From contig JASLCR010000028.1 in NCBI GenBank assembly GCA_030145955.1, forward strand, positions 1 through 7,320: a stretch of DNA of 7,320 bases, in the 5' to 3' direction. Both the position numbers and the translations under genes were made by a program. The notes under the pieces are model-generated. The model ran no database searches, had not been told where the DNA came from, and was given only the letters and a program-made list of their open reading frames with translations. Positions 1 through 5,250 of this stretch are shown here, piece after piece (the first letter of the stretch is position 1; every line of letters starts with the position of its first letter). Source of the DNA: Candidatus Saccharimonadales bacterium (GTDB lineage: Bacteria > Patescibacteriota > Saccharimonadia > Saccharimonadales > Saccharimonadaceae).

Positions 1-2702
1 ATATCAATAATGTGATCAGCCGTCTTAATAACATCAAGATTATGCTCAATAATCACCATACTGTTGCCGCCCTCAACGAGCTTTTGCAAAATACCAAGGA
101 GGCGCTTTACATCGGCGCTGTGTAAACCAGTTGTTGGTTCATCAAGAATATAAAGCGTTTTGCCAGTTGAGCGACGTGAAAGTTCAGATGCCAACTTAAT
201 ACGTTGCGCTTCACCGCCACTAAAGGTAGTTGCTGGTTGACCAAGCTTAATATAGCCAAGTCCAACATCCACAAGCGTGTCAAGTTTACGTGCGATACTT
301 GGTACATTCTCAAAGAATTTTGCGGCTTGCTCAACAGTCATCTCGAGTACATCTGAAATAGTTTTTTCTTTGTACTTGATCTCAAGCGCTTCGCGGTTAT
401 AGCGCTTACCTTTACATTCGTCGCAGGTGACATATACATCTGGCAAGAAATGCATTTCAATCTTAATGACACCATCACCCTGACAATTCTCACAGCGTCC
501 ACCCTTTACGTTAAAGCTGAATCGTCCAGCTTTGTAGCCACGAATATTTGCTTCAGTTGTGCCAGCAAATAACTCACGAATTGGTGTAAATACACCCGTG
601 TACGTTGCAGGATTCGAGCGAGGCGTCCGACCAATTGCCGATTGGTCAATCACAATAGCTTTATCAAGCTGTTTAATGCCTTCGATATTATCATGCCTAC
701 CCGGTACTGTCTGTGCGCGGTGCAAGCGAGCTGATAGTTCTTTTGCAAGAATGTCATTTACTAGTGTTGACTTGCCCGACCCAGACACACCAGATACAAT
801 AGTAATCACACCGAGAGGAATCGCAACATCGATACTTTTCAGATTATTTTCGCGTGCACCCGTAATAAGAAGTTTACGATCCGCTTCCTTCTTGCGACGT
901 TTTTTTGGCACGGCAATCTTTTCTGCACCACTTAAGTATTTTCCGGTAAGGCTTTTCGGATTTTTGGCAACTTCCGCAGGAGTACCATGTGCTACCACTT
1001 CGCCACCATGCACACCAGCAGCCGGACCTATATCAAGTAGATAGTCGGCGGCACGAATGGTGTCTTCGTCGTGCTCAACCACAAGCACTGTATTGCCAAG
1101 ATCACGAAGATGCTTCAAGGTTGCAATTAAACGATCATTGTCACGCTGGTGTAGCCCGATTGACGGCTCATCGAGCACATATAGCACACCCTGCAGACCA
1201 GAACCAATTTGAGTTGCAAGACGAATGCGCTGTGCCTCACCACCACTTAGTGTATTCGCCGCGCGTGATAGTTCTAGGTAGGTGAGACCGACATTACTCA
1301 TAAAGCTCAGACGGTCGGTAATCTCTTTCATTATCTGACGAGCAATAAATAACTCATCTTCTGTTAGTTCAAGCGTTTCCGTAAATAACTCGAGTGCTTC
1401 ATCGACACCCAGGTTACAAATATCCATAATATTAAGGTTGTGTACGGTCACCGCTAACACAACTGGCTTTAGTCGTGCACCCTTACAGGCATGACATTTG
1501 CGCTCACGCATAAAGCGTTCAATGTCTCTACGCATGAATTCACTATCGGTTTCCTTGTGACGGCGCTCAAGATTTGGTATCACACCTTCGTAGGTAGAGT
1601 CGTAGAAGCGACCACCAGACAGCTCCACGCGGTATTTCTGACTACCAGTTCCGTACAAAATCTTCTCAAGATCTTCTGAGCTCAATTCACCCACCGGTAC
1701 CTGCAAGCTAAACCCATGCGCCTCGGCAACAACCGCAAGCTTTTTCATATACCACGCGTCAGCATTTACTCGGTTGTACGGGCGGATTGCTCCTTCTGAG
1801 ATAGTAAGTTTCGGATTAAATACAAGATCTGGATCGACTTCAAGCCGCGAACCAAGTCCGGTACACACCTGACACGCCCCTTGCGGCGCGTTAAAGCTAA
1901 AAAGCCGGGGCTCAAGCTCAGGGATATCCTCACCGGGATGATCTACGCAGGCATAGCGCTGGCTAAATGTTCGCACTTCTTCAGACTCAACATCAAGTAG
2001 CTCCACGACTCCGCCGCCAATCTCAAGCGCCTGCTCAACACTCTGCGTGACGCGTGAGCTAAGATTCGGACTCATCGCGATGCGATCAACAACGATTTCA
2101 ATATTGTGCTTGTATTTTTTATCAAGCTGCGGAAATTCATCAAGCGCGTACACCACTCCATCTACGCGTGCTCGAGCAAACCCTGAACGCATATACTGCT
2201 CTGGAATATGCGCAAACTCGCCCTTTTTGTCCTTAACAAGCGGTGCCAGAATGAGTAGCTTCGTGCCCTCATTAATTTTCATTACCTCATCAATAATCGC
2301 TTGCGAAGTACGACGCTGGACCGGCTTGCCGCACACCGGACAATGCGGTACACCAATGCGTGCAAAAAGGAGGCGAAGATAGTCATAAATTTCTGTTACG
2401 GTTGCCACGGTTGAACGTGGATTACGACTAGTTGATTTTTGATCGATAGAAATTGCTGGAGAAAGACCATCAATCTGGTCAACATCCGGCTTTTCCATCA
2501 ATCCCAAGAATTGACGAGCGTAGCTTGAAAGGCTCTCAACATACCGCCGTTGCCCTTCGGCATAGATGGTGTCAAAGGCAAGCGAAGACTTACCCGAACC
2601 AGAGAGGCCAGTGATTACCACAAGCTTGTCTCTCGGAATTTCGACACTAATATTTTTTAGGTTGTGCTCCCGTGCCCCAACCACCTTCAATACATCTGAC
2701 AT
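1..2702 (-). CDS. uvrA: UvrABC excinuclease subunit A (3' end outside window)
   Basis: UvrA is the dimeric ABC-type ATPase that finds bulky DNA lesions and loads UvrB in nucleotide excision repair. I walked the frame codon by codon from the ATG at 2702 to the window edge and met no stop: 900 codons are visible, and the family is usually about 940 residues, so roughly 40 C-terminal residues are missing. Visible in order: Walker A GLSGSGKS (32-39); a CPVC pair (121-124) in the UvrB-binding/insertion region; a zinc module with C252/H255 and C277/C280 around ELEPRLFSFNAPQGAC; ABC signature LSGGEAQ (485) and Walker B LDEPSIGLH; second Walker A GVSGSGKST (638-646); the second zinc module C737/C740 and C760/C763 around EMHFLPDVYVTC; signature FSGGEAQ (827) and ILDEPTTGLH. 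The first zinc module is CxxH rather than CxxC. No Shine-Dalgarno precedes the ATG, but a -10 element lies 8 nt upstream, suggesting a leaderless mRNA. It is divergent from the small membrane gene at 2841. Confidence 0.97.
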   Translation of the reverse strand, partial: MSDVLKVVGAREHNLKNISVEIPRDKLVVITGLSGSGKSSLAFDTIYAEGQRRYVESLSSYARQFLGLMEKPDVDQIDGLSPAISIDQKSTSRNPRSTVATVTEIYDYLRLLFARIGVPHCPVCGKPVQRRTSQAIIDEVMKINEGTKLLILAPLVKDKKGEFAHIPEQYMRSGFARARVDGVVYALDEFPQLDKKYKHNIEIVVDRIAMSPNLSSRVTQSVEQALEIGGGVVELLDVESEEVRTFSQRYACVDHPGEDIPELEPRLFSFNAPQGACQVCTGLGSRLEVDPDLVFNPKLTISEGAIRPYNRVNADAWYMKKLAVVAEAHGFSLQVPVGELSSEDLEKILYGTGSQKYRVELSGGRFYDSTYEGVIPNLERRHKETDSEFMRRDIERFMRERKCHACKGARLKPVVLAVTVHNLNIMDICNLGVDEALELFTETLELTEDELFIARQIMKEITDRLSFMSNVGLTYLELSRAANTLSGGEAQRIRLATQIGSGLQGVLYVLDEPSIGLHQRDNDRLIATLKHLRDLGNTVLVVEHDEDTIRAADYLLDIGPAAGVHGGEVVAHGTPAEVAKNPKSLTGKYLSGAEKIAVPKKRRKKEADRKLLITGARENNLKSIDVAIPLGVITIVSGVSGSGKSTLVNDILAKELSARLHRAQTVPGRHDNIEGIKQLDKAIVIDQSAIGRTPRSNPATYTGVFTPIRELFAGTTEANIRGYKAGRFSFNVKGGRCENCQGDGVIKIEMHFLPDVYVTCDECKGKRYNREALEIKYKEKTISDVLEMTVEQAAKFFENVPSIARKLDTLVDVGLGYIKLGQPATTFSGGEAQRIKLASELSRRSTGKTLYILDEPTTGLHSADVKRLLGILQKLVEGGNSMVIIEHNLDVIKTADHIID

Positions 2703-2710
2703 GACATATA

Positions 2711-2719
2711 ATTATACCA
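2711..2719 (-). promoter_or_regulatory. Extended -10 promoter of uvrA
   Basis: Reading on the minus strand, TGGTATAAT is a perfect -10 hexamer with the extended TGn motif. It ends 8 nt before the uvrA ATG, so the expected start point (about 7 nt past the hexamer) falls at or within 2 nt of the start codon. No convincing -35 hexamer is present at 16-18 nt spacing, which the extended -10 would compensate for. I see no LexA-type dyad nearby. Confidence 0.7.
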
Positions 2720-2822
2720 CTTTTTTCGAAGGTGATGCTAGTGCACCATATCATTATCGCGCTTATTGCACAGTGCTTATGATTGCATATTTTTGACTAA
2801 ATTGCTAAAATCCGATGTAAAT

Positions 2823-2828
2823 TATAAT
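2823..2828 (+). promoter_or_regulatory. -10 element upstream of small membrane protein gene
   Basis: A perfect TATAAT on the plus strand ends 12 nt before the ATG at 2841. The best -35 candidate is a weak TTGCTA at 2802-2807 (15-nt spacer); a TTGACT at 2793-2798 is too far away (24 nt). The predicted start near 2835 would leave a leader of about 6 nt and exclude the GAGGA at 2829-2833 from the transcript. Either the message is nearly leaderless, or GAGGA acts as a ribosome binding site on a transcript from an unseen promoter further upstream. Confidence 0.5.
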
Positions 2829-2840
2829 GAGGACGTAGCA

Positions 2841-3110
2841 ATGAAGAAGACAATCACTCTAGGCGCACACTTAGGCTCACTTTTTATATTTCTCTTAGTA
2901 ATCAATGCGCCGATGTCGCTGCTGCGTTTCATCATGCTTGGCGAGCTACCTGGCGGCAAGGTGTCCTTCTCGGCAAATACTATGCTCTATCTTATTGCCG
3001 CAGTCGCGATTATATTTGCACTCTATCTAGCATCCAAGCTCGTCTCACCATTTCGGCTAAAAACTTCGCAGCATAATCTACCAAAACGACGCTACTCAGC
3101 AATTCAGTAG
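2841..3110 (+). CDS. Small two-helix membrane protein, unknown function
   Basis: I do not recognise this 89-residue protein. It begins MKKTITLGAHLG and has two hydrophobic stretches: residues about 7-32 (LGSLFIFLLVINAPMSLLRF area) and about 49-71 (NTMLYLIAAVAIIFALYLAS area), separated by a short polar/glycine loop (GELPGGK). The tail of about 18 residues is basic and polar. Positive charge at both ends predicts a helical hairpin with both termini in the cytoplasm. The first helix could also be a poor uncleaved signal anchor; there is no lipobox cysteine. I chose the ATG at 2841 over an upstream in-frame ATG at 2766 because a -10 element and GAGGA lie directly before it and the sequence between is not protein-like. 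It is divergent from uvrA, and its last 7 nt overlap the 3' end of the exonuclease gene on the other strand. Confidence 0.7.
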   Translation: MKKTITLGAHLGSLFIFLLVINAPMSLLRFIMLGELPGGKVSFSANTMLYLIAAVAIIFALYLASKLVSPFRLKTSQHNLPKRRYSAIQ

Positions 3111-4534
3111 CTATCTTCAAACGGAACAATACTCTCAGCCCAAAGCTGGAGCTCCTGAAGCAAAAACTGCTTTGATTCATCTACCGTTCGTGCAAGTCGC
3201 TGCAATGCGGCCATAAAACTAGGGAGCTGATTCTTAATACGCTCAGCTCGCCACTGCTCCCATTTGACTGCTTCATCTTCTGATAATGCCATCTGAAAAT
3301 TACGCGCCTTGTAGTGAAGTAGTAGTACTGGCAGTCTCTCATCGCTGAATTCTGGCGAAAAATCAGCGAGCTTATTTGCATCGGCCGCCGCTACCGCCTC
3401 CATACGTATCTTATCTCGTTCACCAACAAATCCATCGTAGAGCTGTGCTTCCGGGTCAGGAAGTTTTTTAAACTCTGGCTTTGCTTCATAAATTTCACGT
3501 AGATTTTCCGCAAATTCCGGATGCTCAAGTAATACTCGCCTATGGTCTTCGACCACTGTTTGCGTGAGTGATATTCGCTTCCACCCATCGCCCTGCTCCA
3601 GTACACCAAGCGGCGCAACTGCTGGGCAGCGATTATATTGCAGCTGTTTAACGGGTAATTTCACAAAGTCATCGGCTTTGCGCTCTTCGTAAGTTGCATA
3701 CACCTTAGCGGCAAGCTGCTTTTTATCAAGTTTTACTAGTTCAGTTGGATCATAGCGCAAATCATATACAAGCACATTACTGTTCGGCGCACTCGTCAGC
3801 GGGAAGGCTACCGTTGTCTTTTCATACTCCGCCTCGTAGCGTCCGCTGGTGTATACAAATGGCTTCTTATCATCCAAATTCACTAATTCTTTCACCTGAT
3901 TTTTCCCGCGTAGCTGAAGCAAGTAGTTAAATAACTGCGGCTGCTTGTCATGAATGAGCTTTGTCACGCCAATCAATGCTTCAACATCGCTCAGTGCATC
4001 GTGTGCTTTCTCGTGATCAAGCCCATTCTCAGCACTCAGCAGCTCCAAGCGATTCGTCGCTTTGCCGTCTACTACCGGCCAGTTAATACCATCAGGCCGT
4101 AATGCGCGTGTCATACGCACGACATCGAGCATATCCCACCGTGAACGCCCATCTTTCCATGCCCACTCATACGGATCACGAAAAGTGCGCCACAATAAGG
4201 CACGAATAAACTCATCGTCGAATCGTATACTATTAAACCCAAGTGTAATCGTGTCTGGCGTAAAGATCTCTTCAACCAATAGCTTTGCAAACTCCGCCTC
4301 AGTAAGCCCATCAGCCTGTGTTGACTGTGGTGTAATGCCTGTTACCATCACCGCATCTGGGCTTGGTAACGTATCGTCATTAAGTTTCACCAAGATATTA
4401 TATGGTTCACCAACCTGCTCAAACGTTTCATTAGTACGAATGCCGGCAAACTGCATAATACGATCCTCGCGCGGATTTAACCCGCTCGTCTCAAGATCAT
4501 AAAAGAAAAAAGTTTTACTCACTACTCCTAGCAT
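3104..4534 (-). CDS. sbcB: Exodeoxyribonuclease I, DEDDh 3'-5' ssDNA exonuclease
   Basis: Exonuclease I removes nucleotides from 3' ends of single-stranded DNA during mismatch repair and recombination. From the ATG at 4534 the protein is 476 residues, almost the 475 of the E. coli enzyme, and it aligns along its length by eye. All DEDDh catalytic residues are visible: D13 and E15 in YDLETSG, D106 in FNSIRFDDE, H178 and D183 in AHDALSDVEA. Family landmarks are also present: ITPQ, SRWDMLDVVR, LRPDGINWP, then the SH3-like middle, AQLYDGF, and YKARNF in the C-terminal helical part. The start is uncertain. The frame is open to a TTG at 4570, but that extension is encoded by a terminator hairpin. 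The ATG at 4534 has no Shine-Dalgarno. A GTG at 4522 (MSKTFFFYDLE) has an AGGAG only 2 nt away. The terminator of the upstream RNA ends about 3 nt before the ATG, so expression may depend on read-through or an unseen promoter. It ends TGA, overlapping the convergent membrane gene. Confidence 0.95.
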   Translation of the reverse strand: MLGVVSKTFFFYDLETSGLNPREDRIMQFAGIRTNETFEQVGEPYNILVKLNDDTLPSPDAVMVTGITPQSTQADGLTEAEFAKLLVEEIFTPDTITLGFNSIRFDDEFIRALLWRTFRDPYEWAWKDGRSRWDMLDVVRMTRALRPDGINWPVVDGKATNRLELLSAENGLDHEKAHDALSDVEALIGVTKLIHDKQPQLFNYLLQLRGKNQVKELVNLDDKKPFVYTSGRYEAEYEKTTVAFPLTSAPNSNVLVYDLRYDPTELVKLDKKQLAAKVYATYEERKADDFVKLPVKQLQYNRCPAVAPLGVLEQGDGWKRISLTQTVVEDHRRVLLEHPEFAENLREIYEAKPEFKKLPDPEAQLYDGFVGERDKIRMEAVAAADANKLADFSPEFSDERLPVLLLHYKARNFQMALSEDEAVKWEQWRAERIKNQLPSFMAALQRLARTVDESKQFLLQELQLWAESIVPFEDSY

Positions 4535-4537
4535 AAC

Positions 4538-4559
4538 AAAAAACACCCTAGGTCGGGTG
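4538..4559 (-). terminator. Rho-independent terminator of the structured RNA unit
   Basis: On the minus strand a CACCC/GGGTG stem (4555-4559 with 4544-4548) and 6-nt loop are followed directly by six T residues (4543-4538). The polarity fits only minus-strand transcription: on the plus strand no T run follows. It lies about 20 nt beyond the closing helix of the RNA at 4580-5165 and a few nt before the exonuclease ATG. Confidence 0.8.
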
Positions 4560-4602
4560 CGATAAAGCAAAATTTAATATAACATGTCAGATAGCTATGC
4601 GC

Positions 4603-4636
4603 GCTGGCGGGACGAGAAGACTCTCGTCCCGCCAGC
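4603..4636 (-). other. 15-bp GC-rich hairpin near the RNA 3' end
   Basis: Positions 4603-4617 and 4622-4636 are perfectly complementary with a 4-nt loop (GUCU in the minus-strand RNA). It stacks just inside the closing helix. It is not followed by a T run on either strand, so it is a structural element rather than a terminator. Confidence 0.85.
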
Positions 4637-4900
4637 AGATTGGCATATTGGTGCTCATTTCACCGGCTTTTCAGCCAGATTCAGATCTTGCACCCTTCGG
4701 TATTCAATTGTAGAAGCAGTGGGCTTCCTCGAATTTTCTGCTAAAGCACGTCATGAGTAACTCACGACAGTGGGACGCCATACATGGCGCACGAGTGTGT
4801 GCGGTTCACTTCCGCTGAGCACTCCATCCCATCACTCTCGGCAATTTGCCTGGTGCGAAGCTTCGGGACGCCTTGCTCCAGCCGCAGCTGGATGCGCCCC

Positions 4901-4927
4901 TTACCTCTTGGAATGTATCACTGGCAT
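4901..4927 (-). CDS. Possible 8-residue micro-ORF inside the structured RNA
   Basis: ATG at 4927 encodes MPVIHSKR and stops at TAA (4901-4903). It is preceded by AAAGGGG with a 7-nt gap, a plausible ribosome binding site. It begins 32 nt after the stop of the 26-codon frame on the same RNA. A frame this short carries almost no statistical weight, and the purine run may simply be a structural element. Confidence 0.12.
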   Translation of the reverse strand: MPVIHSKR

Positions 4928-4959
4928 AAAACTGCCCCTTTCAGGTAGTTCGCGGATGA

Positions 4960-5040
4960 TCAGCCGATGCTCGTGGCGCCGGCGCCGAAGGTGGTGCACA
5001 TGAAGGTGTTGGGGCCGAGGCCCATGGTACTGGTACGCAT
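4960..5040 (-). CDS. Possible 26-residue peptide encoded inside the structured RNA
   Basis: ATG at 5040 opens a 26-codon frame ending in TGA at 4960-4962. The peptide starts MRTSTMGLGPNTF and ends CTTFGAGATSIG: rich in Thr, Gly and Ala, one Cys, no membrane helix or signal peptide. GGAGAGGAG lies upstream with AGGAG (5047-5051) 6 nt from the ATG, the best ribosome binding site in the window. A 6-bp hairpin (5052-5075) sits just before AGGAG and would leave it exposed. Twenty-four of 26 codons end in G or C, mostly C, unlike the mixed usage of uvrA, sbcB and obg. This suggests selection as a highly expressed frame or GC-rich RNA structure (GGGCC/GGCCC and GGCGCC palindromes occur here). I recognise no homologue. 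Whether it is translated is open. Confidence 0.35.
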   Translation of the reverse strand: MRTSTMGLGPNTFMCTTFGAGATSIG

Positions 5041-5046
5041 AACTCA

Positions 5047-5051
5047 CTCCT
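5047..5051 (-). promoter_or_regulatory. Strong Shine-Dalgarno of the 26-codon frame
   Basis: AGGAG within the minus-strand run GGAGAGGAG, 6 nt from the ATG at 5040. It matters because the clear protein genes here (uvrA, sbcB, obg) lack a comparable well-spaced site, yet this one lies inside a putative non-coding RNA. Confidence 0.45.
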
Positions 5052-5215
5052 CTCCGTAACATTTCTTGGACGGAGCCGGGTGGATTCCCGGCTGAGTACA
5101 CACTGCATCGTTACCCTACATACGATGTACTGGGTACTCAACCGAGAAAGCTATCTGACATGTTAAGGTACCATTTCACGGGAGATTTACATCTCAACCA
5201 ATGGTATTGGTATGC

Positions 5216-5244
5216 ATTATACACTAATGATAAATTTTTGTCAA
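5216..5244 (-). promoter_or_regulatory. Perfect consensus sigma-70 promoter driving the structured RNA
   Basis: On the minus strand TTGACA (5239-5244) and TATAAT (5216-5221) are separated by exactly 17 nt. Both hexamers and the spacing match the housekeeping sigma consensus perfectly. The predicted start is near 5208-5211. It begins 6 nt after the end of obg and points into the structured block, away from any long protein frame until sbcB. It is by far the strongest promoter in the window, which implies abundant RNA. Confidence 0.92.
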
Positions 5245-5250
5245 TACCCT

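Larger units (their letters stand above)
4580..5165. repeat. Perfect 17-bp inverted repeat delimiting a 586-nt block
   Basis: TAACATGTCAGATAGCT at 4580-4596 is matched by its exact reverse complement at 5149-5165. Pairing stops at the next base on both sides (A/A at 4579/5166 and A/A at 4597/5148). In RNA this forms the closing helix of the structured transcript. As DNA it would also fit the terminal repeats of a non-autonomous transposon: the outermost TA on each side could be a 2-bp target duplication. No transposase gene is present. The promoter and terminator just outside the repeats favour the RNA reading. Confidence 0.9.
4538..5209 (-). ncRNA. Candidate large structured non-coding RNA, family not recognised
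   Basis: I infer a transcript of about 670 nt starting near 5208-5211 (7 nt past a perfect -10) and ending in the U tract at 4538. A 17-bp perfect helix (5149-5165 with 4580-4596) closes a 586-nt body. Visible helices: a leader hairpin (5169-5175/5200-5206) enclosing GAGAU-GUAA-AUCUC with a GNRA loop; an 11-bp helix (5134-5144/5089-5099) enclosing a hairpin and possible pseudoknot; CUCCGU/ACGGAG (5070-5075/5052-5057); UCCAGC/GCUGGA at 4877-4892; a three-way junction 4769-4831 with two arms; an 8-bp hairpin at 4750-4768; GAAGC/GCUUC at 4713-4727; a GAAA-capped hairpin at 4663-4678 inside GGUGC/GCACC (4690-4694/4650-4654); and a 15-bp GC-rich hairpin at 4603-4636. No long reading frame resembles a protein. 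I find no RNase P (GAGGAAAGUCC), tmRNA or group II intron landmarks. The size is in the range of ornate large RNAs such as OLE, ROOL and GOLLD, but I cannot match the sequence to any of them. Two short frames with ribosome binding sites lie inside. Confidence 0.75.

Noticed and set aside
559..2796. Several plus-strand frames of 62-161 residues opposite uvrA
   Set aside because: They lie antisense to a continuous, motif-verified uvrA frame and have low-complexity Ser/Arg/Thr-rich sequence typical of shadow frames.
2703..2840. LexA/SOS operator controlling uvrA
   Set aside because: No CTGT-N8-ACAG or CGAAC-N4-GTTCG type dyad is present. TTCGAA at 2725-2730 is a lone palindrome, and GTGCA/TGCAC (2741-2745/2767-2771) is too short and too far apart to claim.
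4535..4570. Twelve-residue N-terminal extension of the exonuclease from a TTG at 4570
   Set aside because: It is encoded by the terminator stem and U-tract, does not resemble the family N-terminus, and the resulting length exceeds the usual one.
4770..5141. Overlapping 66-77 residue frames on both strands (4770-5003 plus; 4901-5101 and 4941-5141 minus)
   Set aside because: They overlap one another within a self-complementary region, have Arg/Pro/His/Ser-rich sequence without domains, and lack suitable ribosome sites. They are by-products of GC-rich helices.
4538..5209. RNase P RNA, tmRNA or group II intron as the identity of the structured block
   Set aside because: On either strand I find no GAGGAAAGUCC-type RNase P core and no tRNA-like T-arm or CCA-type end with an alanine-ended tag frame for tmRNA. 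The best domain V-like hairpin (4793-4824) lacks the catalytic triad and bulge of a group II intron.
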